A stretch of 64,000 nt of DNA from Planctomycetota bacterium. GTDB lineage: Bacteria; Planctomycetota; Phycisphaerae; Phycisphaerales; UBA1924. A program made the translations under genes and the position numbers. Below the pieces are notes generated by a model that made no database searches, was not told where the DNA came from, and worked only from the letters and a program-made list of their open reading frames with translations. Where the stretch lies: the NCBI GenBank assembly GCA_013285505.1, contig CP053450.1, positions 2,588,796-2,652,795 on the forward strand. The letters are read 5' to 3'. Positions 46,838 through 56,895 of this stretch are shown piece after piece (position 1 is the first letter of the stretch; each line of letters opens with the position of its first letter).

Positions 46838-48445
46838 ATGGTCAGCCCCGCGACGAGCCCCGATACACCCCCACCGCCTAGCGCCCCCGCCCCGCTCCTG
46901 GAGTGTGAGAACATTTCCAAGCGGTTTGGCGTGACGCAGGCGCTCGACGGCGTGTCGGCCTCGTTTCTTCCGGGCGAGGTCCACGCGCTGATGGGCGAGA
47001 ACGGGGCTGGCAAGAGCACTCTGGGCAAGGTCTTCAGCGGGCTGCACCGGCAGGACACCGGGGTGGTTCGGATCCGCGAGCCCGGGGGGCCGGACGCGCC
47101 GATGCGCGCGCTCACGCCGGGTGCTCTCGACGAGGCGTTCGCGGCTGGCATCCGGATCGTGCATCAGGAACTCGCCCAGTGCCCGAACCTGACGGTGGCG
47201 GAAAATCTCTGCCTGCACAGCATGCCGCGGAACCGGCTCGGGCTGGTGGACCGGCACGCGATGCACGAGCGTGCCGCGAGGCTGCTCGAATCGCTGGAGC
47301 CCGGCATCGACGTGGAGGCCCCGCTCGGCCTTCTCCCCCCCGGGCGGCGGCAGATCGTGCAGATCGCCAGCAGCCTGGACGACTCGGGTGAGGAGGGGGC
47401 CGCGTGCACGGACACCTCCAGTTGCGCGCGCGTGATCGTCCTCGATGAGCCGACCAGCTCGCTCAGCGTCTCGGAGGTCGAGCGGCTGATGCAGATCGTC
47501 CGCCAGCTCGCGGCGAGCGGCCTGACATTGCTGTACGTCTCGCACCGGATGGCGGAGATCTTCGAGGTGTGCGATCGGGTGACGGTGCTCCGCGACGGCA
47601 AGTTTGTCGCGACCAGCGTGGTGAGCGAGATCGACGAGCCGACGCTGATCGAGCAGATGATCGGCAGGCGGATCGAGCAGACCGAGAAACGCAAGGCGCC
47701 GGAGGCGGACACCAAGCGTCCGGCGCTCCGGGTCCGGCAGATCGATTCACCGGGCAAGCTGCGGGAGATCTCTCTGGATATCGCGCCCGGCGAGATCGTG
47801 GGCCTGGGCGGCCTGGTCGGTTCGGGCCGGAGTGAGTTGCTCGACGCGATCTTCGGCATCGACCGGCGCGCGCGCGGCAGCGTGCTGGTGGACGGTCGCG
47901 AGATCGGCACCGGCAACGAACGGGCGATGATCCGCGCGGGGGTCGGCTACGTCCCGGAGGACCGCAAGCTGCAGGGGCTGTTCTTCGACCTCGGGGTTGA
48001 CGAGAACCTGGTCATGCCCATCATGCCGTCCTTTGCGACCGCCGGGCTGCGGGGCCTGCGGGCTGAGCGAGCGGCGGTCAACGAGCGGATCCGGGAGTTC
48101 AAGGTCAAGACCGCGAGCCCCAAGAGCCCGCCGGGCTCACTCTCGGGAGGGAACCAGCAGAAGCTGCTGATCGCCCGCTGGATGACGCACGACACGCGGG
48201 TGTTGCTCCTGGACGAGCCGACGCGGGGCATCGACGTCGGTACCAAGAGCGAGATCTACCGGCTGATCCGCGAGGCCGCGGACCGGGGGGTGGCGGTGGT
48301 GCTCGTGACGAGCGAGATGCCCGAATTGCTCGCGCTGTCTGACCGCATACTGGTGATGTGCGCGGGCAAGATCGCGGGCGAACTCCGCGGCAAGGACATG
48401 ACGCAGGCGAACATCCTGACTCTGGCGACCGTGGACAGCCGCTGA
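46838..48445 (+). CDS. rbsA: Sugar ABC transporter ATPase, two nucleotide-binding domains (RbsA-like)
   Basis: 535 residues, intact. Domain 1 (about 25-270) has Walker A GENGAGKST and Walker B VIVLDEPTSSL. Domain 2 (about 290-535) has the degenerate Walker A GLVGSGRSE, signature LSGGNQQKLLIARW and Walker B LLLDEPTRGID. This is the RbsA/MglA arrangement of one polypeptide with two ATPase modules, energising uptake from the cytoplasmic face. No permease or binding protein adjoins it; the rbsC/rbsB pair at 33.1-35.3 kb has no ATPase, so the two parts probably form one importer. Confidence 0.92.
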   Translation: MVSPATSPDTPPPPSAPAPLLECENISKRFGVTQALDGVSASFLPGEVHALMGENGAGKSTLGKVFSGLHRQDTGVVRIREPGGPDAPMRALTPGALDEAFAAGIRIVHQELAQCPNLTVAENLCLHSMPRNRLGLVDRHAMHERAARLLESLEPGIDVEAPLGLLPPGRRQIVQIASSLDDSGEEGAACTDTSSCARVIVLDEPTSSLSVSEVERLMQIVRQLAASGLTLLYVSHRMAEIFEVCDRVTVLRDGKFVATSVVSEIDEPTLIEQMIGRRIEQTEKRKAPEADTKRPALRVRQIDSPGKLREISLDIAPGEIVGLGGLVGSGRSELLDAIFGIDRRARGSVLVDGREIGTGNERAMIRAGVGYVPEDRKLQGLFFDLGVDENLVMPIMPSFATAGLRGLRAERAAVNERIREFKVKTASPKSPPGSLSGGNQQKLLIARWMTHDTRVLLLDEPTRGIDVGTKSEIYRLIREAADRGVAVVLVTSEMPELLALSDRILVMCAGKIAGELRGKDMTQANILTLATVDSR

Positions 48446-48492
48446 ACGGCAGACCCGGGAACTGCCTTGTGTGAAGGGCGGACAGCGCGCGC

Positions 48493-50664
48493 TCAGTTGA
48501 GCGGGATAGTGATATCCTCGTTTTCGCGCCCGGTGCCTTCGAGCTCACGCCCGTCGGGCAGGAGGATCCTGACCCGCACTGCCCGCGTGGGTGCCGTCCA
48601 GCGGCCCTCGCGTTTGGTCGCCCGCACGAGAATCGAATCGCCCTCGGTGATCGCCTCGTAGGTGGTCAGGCGGAACTCACCGTCGCGGAACTCCCATCCC
48701 TCGCCCGCGTCCTCGTAGAGGGTTCCGGAAGCGTGGCCGTCTTCATCGAGCGCGATCAGGAGCGTCATCGGGTCGAGGAACTTCTCGCCGGTGTGCTGGA
48801 GCACGGGCCCGCTCGGAACGATCGAGCCGGCGCGGAGGTACATCTCGGGGAGGTCGGGGTCGTCAAGATCGTCGAAACCGAAGCGAGTCCAGCCGGTTTC
48901 GAAGTCGGCCGGGAGGGCAGGACGCCGGTCGCTGTTGAGGGTCAGGTCGGGGACGATCAGCAGATCGCCGCCAAGCAGGAACGCGTCGTCTTCGGAGCGC
49001 AGGGCCGGGTCGGTCGGGTCGAGGAAGAACAGCGGCCGCACGATCGGCATTCCCGTCATGTGAGCCTCTCGGAAGAGCGTGTACAGGTAGGGGAGCAGGC
49101 GGTAACGCCGTTCGAGCGCCCGGCGGCAGGTCGCCTCGACCTCCGGGCCGAACGACCAGGGTTCCTTGTCGATGTTGCCCTTGCCGGTGTGGCCCCGTGC
49201 GAACGGCAGCATGGCCCCGACGCTCATCCAGCGGGCAAACATCTCGCCGTCGCCGTTGCCGGCGAAGCCGCCGATGTCCGGGCCGGTGAAGGGGTTGCCC
49301 GAGAGCCCGAGGTTGAGCACCATCGGTACGGACGACTCGAGGTGGTACCAGTCGGCGGTGTTGTCGCCGGACCACGTGGCGGCGTACCGGTGGCCGCCGA
49401 TGTAGTTTGCCCGGCTGAGCACGAAGGGCCGTCGGTTGGGGTAGCTCTCCATGTAGCCGTCACGGGTCGCGCGGACCATCTGCATGCCGTAGATGTTGTG
49501 GTACTTGGCGTGGGGGCCCTGCCCGCCGAGGTCTTCGTCGGCGCGGTGGATGTTGTCGAGCGGCATGGTCTTGCTCTCGACGTTGAAGACCGCGGGCTCG
49601 TTCATGTCGTTCCAGAGGCCGTCGATGCCGAGGCGGACGAAGTCGGAGACGATGCCCGACCACCACTCGCGAGCGATGCTGTTGGTGTAGTCGGGGAAGA
49701 CGCAGTCGCCGGGCCAGACCTCACCGACGTAATCGGTGTTGCCGGTACCGGCGGCGGACTTGACCCAGATGTTGCGCTTGGTGCCGGAGTTGTAGACGAA
49801 GTAGTCCTCGTCGACTTTGATACCGGGATCGAGCATCCAGACGTTGCGGAAGCCGATCTCGGCGAGTTTGTTGTTGGTGTACCGGGGAGAGCGGAAGCCC
49901 TCGGGGTCGAAGGTGAAGACGCGGAATCCGTCCATGTAGTCGATGTCCATCCAGATGACATCCGCCGGGATGTTCCGCTCGCGGAACCCCCTGGCGACCT
50001 CGAGCACCCGCGAGTCCGGGAAGTAGGAGTAGCGGCACTGGTGATAGCCGAGCGCCCACTTGGGTGGCATCTCGATGGTGCCCGTGAGCTCGGCCAGCGC
50101 GGTCATCACCTCCTGTGGTGAGTCGCGATCGATCACGATGACGGCGAAGTCGGGCCCGTCGCTGATCATCTCGATCGCTGAGAGCAGATCGACGCGGACG
50201 CGCCACGTCGTGTCGGCCAGCACGCCGAACGCGGTGCCGTCCGGCCGGACCGCCAAGACCCACGGGTGGCTCTGGTAGAGGTGCGGCGAGGCGTCGCCGT
50301 AGCCGTACGCGTCGTAGTTCCAGCACTCGATGACCCGGCCGTTGCGGAGCAGCGGCCCGGCGACCTCGCCGGTGCCGTAGAGGCTGGTGCCGGGCTCGAT
50401 CTCGATTGCGAAACCTTCCTTGTTGTCGTCTGTCTCGAAGAAGATCGGTTCGACGGGGAAGTCTGCGGGGGCTGCGCCCATGCCGGGGCGCGGTTCGAGG
50501 AGGGCGACGGATGGCTCAAGATCGGTCGCCCGGACGCCGATGTCGGTGAACCTGACGATTCGATCGCCGATCCGTTCGGCGGTCGGCTGCGCCCAGAGGT
50601 GCGGCACGACGCCGTAGAGCGCGACTACGCACGCACCGAGAACCTGCCAGAGTCGAAGACCCAT
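48493..50664 (-). CDS. Secreted GH31 alpha-glucosidase/alpha-xylosidase
   Basis: 723 residues from ATG 50664 (AAGGAG seven bases upstream). A Sec signal ends HLWA-Q. The N-terminal beta domain contains the GH31 landmark LYGTGEVAGPLLRNG. The barrel has KWALGYHQCRYSYF, DVIWMDIDYMDGF and the nucleophile motif GLWNDMNEPAVF (Asp about 355); the acid/base region is TWSGDNTADW, followed by GPDIGGFAGN. The protein cleaves alpha-glucosides (or alpha-xylosides) at the non-reducing end outside the cytoplasm. It lies downstream of a Tat-exported oxidoreductase on the same strand. Confidence 0.92.
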   Translation of the reverse strand: MGLRLWQVLGACVVALYGVVPHLWAQPTAERIGDRIVRFTDIGVRATDLEPSVALLEPRPGMGAAPADFPVEPIFFETDDNKEGFAIEIEPGTSLYGTGEVAGPLLRNGRVIECWNYDAYGYGDASPHLYQSHPWVLAVRPDGTAFGVLADTTWRVRVDLLSAIEMISDGPDFAVIVIDRDSPQEVMTALAELTGTIEMPPKWALGYHQCRYSYFPDSRVLEVARGFRERNIPADVIWMDIDYMDGFRVFTFDPEGFRSPRYTNNKLAEIGFRNVWMLDPGIKVDEDYFVYNSGTKRNIWVKSAAGTGNTDYVGEVWPGDCVFPDYTNSIAREWWSGIVSDFVRLGIDGLWNDMNEPAVFNVESKTMPLDNIHRADEDLGGQGPHAKYHNIYGMQMVRATRDGYMESYPNRRPFVLSRANYIGGHRYAATWSGDNTADWYHLESSVPMVLNLGLSGNPFTGPDIGGFAGNGDGEMFARWMSVGAMLPFARGHTGKGNIDKEPWSFGPEVEATCRRALERRYRLLPYLYTLFREAHMTGMPIVRPLFFLDPTDPALRSEDDAFLLGGDLLIVPDLTLNSDRRPALPADFETGWTRFGFDDLDDPDLPEMYLRAGSIVPSGPVLQHTGEKFLDPMTLLIALDEDGHASGTLYEDAGEGWEFRDGEFRLTTYEAITEGDSILVRATKREGRWTAPTRAVRVRILLPDGRELEGTGRENEDITIPLN

Positions 50665-50768
50665 CTCACTCTCCTTGGACTTTGCCGCAACCTCGCCGGT
50701 CGCGGGTGCCCCGCGTCGTTTCCGAACGTCTCTGCGTGCAGACGCCGGCCGTCATCCGCTCTCAAACG

Positions 50769-52127
50769 CTACACACCCGTCAGCGTCTCGGTGTCCTTGT
50801 CCCACAGCATGACCTGGTTGAGCCGCAGACCCTCGGCCATCATCCGGGTTCCGATCATCGACGAGAAGGCCAGATCGATGCCGCAGTCAGGGTCGGCTTC
50901 GCCGCGTACAACCGAGATGAAGTTGTCGATGACCGACGGGCGTTCGCCGACCTCCAGGTCGTACCCGACTTCGCCCGCGGGGGGGTCGGCGATCCAGCGA
51001 CCTCTGGAATCACGAGACATGCCGGCATCCACACGGTCCTTGTTGGACGAGCGGAACTCGGGGTAGAACCCACCATCCTCCTGCACTCTGGCGACATCGT
51101 CGGTGATCGTCGCGAAGCCGTGCCGGCCTCGGAAGGTGGTGTCCAGCCCGTGTCCGCTGGTGCCCGAGGCGGCCATCACGATGGAGTGCTCTCTGGGGAA
51201 GTCCAGCACCGTGAGCAGCTGGTCCGCGGTCTCCCGTCCATCGAAGTAGTTGTAGAGGCCGCCGCCGGACACGACACGCCGCGGCTGCTCGCCGCGTGCG
51301 CCCGAGATCGCCAGCAGCATGGGCGCGAGTACGCCGAAGAGCACCTCTCCGGCGAGCCCGTTGCTGTACTCGTAGTACTTCTGGTACCTGAAGAACCGAT
51401 CCTCGGAGATGGGCGTGCGCTCGGCGAGGCCCCACTCGGTGCCGAGCCACCGGTCCCACCAGAGGTATGAGTCGCTTCCGACGCGGGCCGAGACCGCCCC
51501 GGCCTTGGGGGTCGCAAAGATCGGGATGCGACCGTTCACGGTGAACGATCCCTGGCTCCACGTGATGCGGCCGATCCGCTGCTCGGCGATAGCCTGGCGG
51601 AGCTGCCAGTACACGTCGCGGCTGCACCGCTGGGCCGCCACGGCGAACGTGCCGCGGGTCCGCGCGACCGTATCGCGGATAGCGATCGCCTGCTCGATAG
51701 TGTGTGAGAGCGGCGTCTCGACGAGCACCGCCTTGCCGGCCTCGAGCGCGTCGATCGACATCTTGGCGTGCCAGTGGTCGGGGGTGGCGATGAGGACCGC
51801 GTCGATTTCCGGGTCGTCGATGATCTCGCGGTATTCCATGGTCCCGGCGTTCAGCGGGAGGCCGAGCAGTTCGGTCGTGCCCTTCAGACGCGGCTGCCAC
51901 ACGTCGCTGATCCGGGTGACCTTGAGCTGCCGCTCGTCGCCGCGAAGCCGGAACTCCTTGGCAAGCGACTGCCCGCGCGGGCCGCAGCCGATCACACCCA
52001 ACCGGATGGCTTCGTTGGCGCCCGAGAGCCGGGCCCACGACGCGGCGGGGAGCGTGGCGGCGATACCCCCGACAACCGCGGCCTTCTCCAGAAAGTCTCG
52101 TCTGTGCATCGGTGTTTTCTCGGTCAT
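50769..52127 (-). CDS. Gfo/Idh/MocA oxidoreductase with Tat-like leader
   Basis: 452 residues from ATG 52127. The leader MHRRDFLEKAAVVGGIAATLP has the Arg-Arg-x-Phe-Leu pattern. The Rossmann motif is GVIGCGPRGQSLAKEF, followed by IATPDHWHAKM and the altered Lys motif VLVETPLSHT, where Glu-Thr replaces Glu-Lys. The catalytic-domain segments include WWDRWLGTEWGLAERTP. Loss of the conserved Lys suggests a changed or lost dehydrogenase chemistry. The gene starts one base after the ApbE stop, so the two are co-transcribed, and GH31 follows 104 bases later. Confidence 0.85.
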   Translation of the reverse strand: MTEKTPMHRRDFLEKAAVVGGIAATLPAASWARLSGANEAIRLGVIGCGPRGQSLAKEFRLRGDERQLKVTRISDVWQPRLKGTTELLGLPLNAGTMEYREIIDDPEIDAVLIATPDHWHAKMSIDALEAGKAVLVETPLSHTIEQAIAIRDTVARTRGTFAVAAQRCSRDVYWQLRQAIAEQRIGRITWSQGSFTVNGRIPIFATPKAGAVSARVGSDSYLWWDRWLGTEWGLAERTPISEDRFFRYQKYYEYSNGLAGEVLFGVLAPMLLAISGARGEQPRRVVSGGGLYNYFDGRETADQLLTVLDFPREHSIVMAASGTSGHGLDTTFRGRHGFATITDDVARVQEDGGFYPEFRSSNKDRVDAGMSRDSRGRWIADPPAGEVGYDLEVGERPSVIDNFISVVRGEADPDCGIDLAFSSMIGTRMMAEGLRLNQVMLWDKDTETLTGV

Positions 52128-52128
52128 C

Positions 52129-53198
52129 TCATCCGTCTCCGTCGTTCTGTTCGGTCGGGGAAATTCGTACAGATTCTGAACCAAATCGGCTCTCGATGCC
52201 GTCCACCATCATTCGGACCCCAAAACCGGAGGTCCGCCCGAAGCGTTCGAGCATCCGCTCGGGCCCGAGCACACAGGCCGCGGAAGCCAGCGCGTCCGCG
52301 GTCGCCGCGTCGCGGGCGATCACCGTCGCGGCGGTTCGCGTGTTCAGGCCGAATCCGGTCCGTGGATCGAGGATGTGTGAGTATCTGGCACCACCGATCT
52401 CGACGAACTGTTCGGTGTCGCCGGAGGTCGCGACGCCCTCGTTGGCGGCGTAGACCACCGGGCGTGGCCCGTCCCCGTAGCCGGACTCGATCTCGATCCG
52501 CCACGCCGACTGGCCCGGGGGCGGATCGCCGACCGCGATATCGCCGCCGATGTCCACCAACGCACGGCTGACGCCGTGCGGCCGCATCGCGAGGATCGCC
52601 TCGTCGGCGCCGAATCCCTTCCCGATCGCGCCGAAATCGATCCGCATCTGCTCCCGTTCCATCCGCACCGCCCGGGGCCCGCATCGAGCCGGACCAAACG
52701 CCACCCGACCCGGGCTCTGGCATGCTCAAGGTCGGACGCCGCGGGCAGCTGTTGGTTCCGCCGGGCCCCTCGCCAGAGCAGCGAAAGCGGTCCGACCGTG
52801 TGGTCGAACGCCCCGTCGCTGGCCTCGGCAATCTCCCGGGCCCGCGTCAGAACGCGGAACAGTTCGGCAGAAACCGGCGTCCAAACCCCCGCCGGTTGCG
52901 CGCAGAGACGGCTGACTTCGCTATTCTGGCGGTAGTCGCTCAGGACGGCGTCAAGCTCCGCCAGCCGGGCGAACGCGGCACCGGCCGCGGCACGGGCTTG
53001 GGGCTCGTCCGCGGCGTAGAGCACGATCCGGGCCTTGGAGCCCATATGGATCTGCGAATAACTGAACCTCGAGAGCGAGGGCGAGCCGCCGGACGGACCA
53101 TCGGCCGCCTGCCCCGCCACGGTGCCGCACCCCGGCCCGCAGAAGAAAGTGAGCACGAGAAGGACCATGCCAAGAAGTTTCCACAGCACGCTGAGCAT
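52129..53198 (-). CDS. apbE: FAD:protein FMN transferase ApbE, lipoprotein (frameshifted here)
   Basis: About 356 residues from ATG 53198, with a hydrophobic leader and lipobox-like FCGPGC. Motifs are MGSKARIVLYAADE, LDAVLSDYRQNSEVSRL, the FMN/FAD-site IDFGAIGKGFGADEA, DIGGDIAVG and HILDPRTGFGLNT. Near the middle the frame reads PGRCGWNG; one missing base at the four-G run 52674-52677 restores PRAVRMEREQMRIDFG. Length modulo 3 agrees. ApbE attaches FMN to Thr/Ser of extracytoplasmic flavoproteins (RnfG/NqrC-like). Its 5' end overlaps the divergent SUMF1-like gene. Confidence 0.87.
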
Positions 53199-54039
53199 CA
53201 AGGGACCATACGCCGCGGCCGTCTGCGTCGCGCTGGCGATGGCAGGCGCCGCGGCCGCGGATGGGGATCGCGAGAACGCGCCCCGGCAGCCCGAGGTCGC
53301 GTCCGCTGCGCCGATTACCGTCGAGGTGCCCAAGACGACGCTGTCGATCGAGCTCGTGCCCGTCACGATGCCGGACGGGTCCACGCTGCTGGTCACGCGC
53401 CGCGAGGTCGAGTGGCCGCTCTACGACACCTACGTGCACGGGCTCGACCAGGAGAGCCCCGCGACACCCGACGACGCGGGCGTTGTCACCCGCCCCACCA
53501 AGCCCTACATCAACATGGACCGCGGCTGGGGGCACACCAACTACCCCGCCATGGGAATGAGCCATCTCGCCGCGCAGGAGTTCTGCACGTGGCTCGGGCA
53601 CAAGACCGGCCGCACGTTCCGTCTCCCGACCGAGGCCGAGTGGGAGGCGATCGCCGAGCAGTCCGGCGCGACACCGGAAAACATCGACGCCCGCGCGTGG
53701 CACCTGGGCAACACCAGCGACACGACCGAGGGCCGAGCACTGAAAGAGCCCGACGACCTCGGCCTCTACGACCTGCTGGGCAACGTCGGCGAGTGGTGCA
53801 CCACCGAGGACGGCAAAGCCATCGTCCGGGGCGGGTCTTACATGGACGAGGACTACCTGCTCACGCCGAAGGCCCGCCAGAAGCCCCACCGCAGCTGGAA
53901 CTCCACCGATCCGCAGATCCCCAAGAGCAAGTGGTGGCTCGCCGACTGCACCTGGGTGGGGATCCGCCCGGTCTGCGTGCCCGGTGATCCGGCTCCGGCC
54001 GAGGAACCGGCCTCGGCCGAGGACACATCCACGAACTGA
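53167..54039 (+). CDS. SUMF1/formylglycine-generating-enzyme-like secreted protein
   Basis: 290 residues from ATG 53167 (GAAGG three bases upstream). The signal peptide is AAAVCVALAMAGAAAA. The C-type-lectin-like SUMF1 fold is recognisable from SIELVPVTMPDGS, YPAMGMSHLAAQEFCTWL, FRLPTEAEWEAIAEQ, GLYDLLGNVGEWC and IVRGGSYMDED. The catalytic Cys pair of true formylglycine-generating enzymes is not evident, so a binding or accessory role is as likely. A Glu/Ala/Thr tail ends the protein. It is divergent from apbE with overlapping 5' ends. Confidence 0.8.
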   Translation: MPRSFHSTLSIKGPYAAAVCVALAMAGAAAADGDRENAPRQPEVASAAPITVEVPKTTLSIELVPVTMPDGSTLLVTRREVEWPLYDTYVHGLDQESPATPDDAGVVTRPTKPYINMDRGWGHTNYPAMGMSHLAAQEFCTWLGHKTGRTFRLPTEAEWEAIAEQSGATPENIDARAWHLGNTSDTTEGRALKEPDDLGLYDLLGNVGEWCTTEDGKAIVRGGSYMDEDYLLTPKARQKPHRSWNSTDPQIPKSKWWLADCTWVGIRPVCVPGDPAPAEEPASAEDTSTN

Positions 54040-54120
54040 CCCCCCGCCACTCCCTCCCGACGCCGCCAAAGCGGCCCCGCTGACACACTCCCACTCCCGT
54101 CCACACGAAACGGAGCCGAC

Positions 54121-55482
54121 ATGACCGACACCACCAAGACCTCCCAAACCCCCGCCGCCGCGAGCCTCAACCGCCGCAACTTCGTCAAGACCACCGCCGC
54201 CGTTGCCGCGGCGTCGGCCTTCGCCAAGCCGCTGCTCGCCCACGCGGCGGGCTCTGACGAGCTCAAGATCGGCTTCGTCGGGTGCGGCGGCCGGGGCACG
54301 GGTGCCGCGCTCCAGGCACTCAAGGCCTATCCCGGCAACACGCTTTGGGCGATGGGCGACCTCTTCCCCGAGCGGATCGCCTCGTCTCAGGCGGGCATCA
54401 ACGACGAGCTCGCGGGGATGGACGAGGACGAAGGCAGCGGCACCGCGTGGCGCGACAAGATGCAGGTCTCGGACGACCGCAAGTTCATCGGCTTCGACGC
54501 CTACAAGGCGGTCATCGACAGCGGTGTGGACGGCGTGATCCTGACCACCTTCCCCCAGTTCCGCCCGGCGCAGATCGCCTACGCCGTCGCCGCGGGCAAG
54601 CACGTCTTCGCCGAGAAGCCGGTCGCGGTCGATGCCGCCGGTATCCGCGCGGTGCTCGCCGCATCCGAAGCCGCAAAGCAGCGCAACCTCGCCATGCAGA
54701 TCGGTTTCTGCTGGCGGTACCACAACGCCATGCGGGCCGGATTTGACCAGCTCGCCAGCGGCGCGATCGGCGACGTCACGACCGTCCACACCACCTACCA
54801 CGCGGGCACGCTGCCCAAGCGTCCCCGCCAGGCCGAGTGGTCGGACATGGAGTTCCAGCTCCGCAACTGGTGGCACTTCACCTGGCTCAGCGGCGACCAC
54901 ATCGTCGAGCAGGCCATCCACTCGGTAGACCGCATGGCATGGGCGATGGGCGACCAGACGCCGACGAAGGTCACCTGCCTCGGCGGCCGTCAGGCCCGCA
55001 CGGGCCCCGAGCACGGCAACGTCTACGACCACTTCGCCGGGGTCTACGAATACGCCGACGGGCGCCGGGCCTTCCACACCTGCCGGCAGATGGACGGCTG
55101 CCCGAGCGACAACTCCGACTACGTCTACGGCACCAACGGCTCGGCCTACATCAACGGCTGGACGCCCAACAACATCGAGACCAAGAACCTCGACGGCCAG
55201 CGCACCTGGAACTTCAAGGGCCGCCCCGAGGACATGTACCAGACCGAGCACAACGAGCTGTGGGCCTCGATCCGCGAGGGCAACCCGATCAACGACGCGG
55301 AGCGCGGGTGCAACAGCAACCTCATGGCCATCATGGGCCGCATGGCCGCCTACACCGGCCAGGTCGTCACGTGGGACCAGGCCATGAACTCCGAAGAGAA
55401 CCTGACGCCCGACCGCTACGGCATCGACGTCGCGCCCCCGCCGCCCACCGTCGCCATCCCCGGCCAGACGAAGTTCGTCTAA
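54121..55482 (+). CDS. Gfo/Idh/MocA oxidoreductase with Tat leader, paralogue 1
   Basis: 453 residues, uninterrupted. The leader NRRNFVKTTAAVAAASAFAKP has twin arginines. The Rossmann motif is GFVGCGGRGTGAALQAL; then LTTFPQFRPAQ and the Lys motif VFAEKPVAVDAAGI. The C-terminal domain includes WSDMEFQLRNWWHFTWLSGD and HIVEQAIHSVDRM, giving the Asp/His pair of the active site. It closely parallels the next gene (shared QLRNW-x-x-FTWLSGDHI segment). Probable exported NAD(P)-dependent sugar or glycoside oxidoreductase. Confidence 0.9.
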   Translation: MTDTTKTSQTPAAASLNRRNFVKTTAAVAAASAFAKPLLAHAAGSDELKIGFVGCGGRGTGAALQALKAYPGNTLWAMGDLFPERIASSQAGINDELAGMDEDEGSGTAWRDKMQVSDDRKFIGFDAYKAVIDSGVDGVILTTFPQFRPAQIAYAVAAGKHVFAEKPVAVDAAGIRAVLAASEAAKQRNLAMQIGFCWRYHNAMRAGFDQLASGAIGDVTTVHTTYHAGTLPKRPRQAEWSDMEFQLRNWWHFTWLSGDHIVEQAIHSVDRMAWAMGDQTPTKVTCLGGRQARTGPEHGNVYDHFAGVYEYADGRRAFHTCRQMDGCPSDNSDYVYGTNGSAYINGWTPNNIETKNLDGQRTWNFKGRPEDMYQTEHNELWASIREGNPINDAERGCNSNLMAIMGRMAAYTGQVVTWDQAMNSEENLTPDRYGIDVAPPPPTVAIPGQTKFV

Positions 55483-55541
55483 GCGCCGAGCACGCAGACC
55501 ACACGCAACACACCCGATCCGACACTCACGGAGCCGACCCG

Positions 55542-56831
<1,290 letters not shown>

Positions 56832-56895
56832 TCGCCCGCCGCGGCCGACACCCAACGCACCACCGAAGGCGCCCGATGCACGGAGAGCCCAGCCC

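Noticed and set aside
53122-53166. GTG at 53122 as start of the SUMF1-like protein
   Set aside because: It would add a Pro/Lys-rich stretch ahead of a good signal peptide and extend the overlap with apbE; ATG 53167 fits the signal-peptide pattern.
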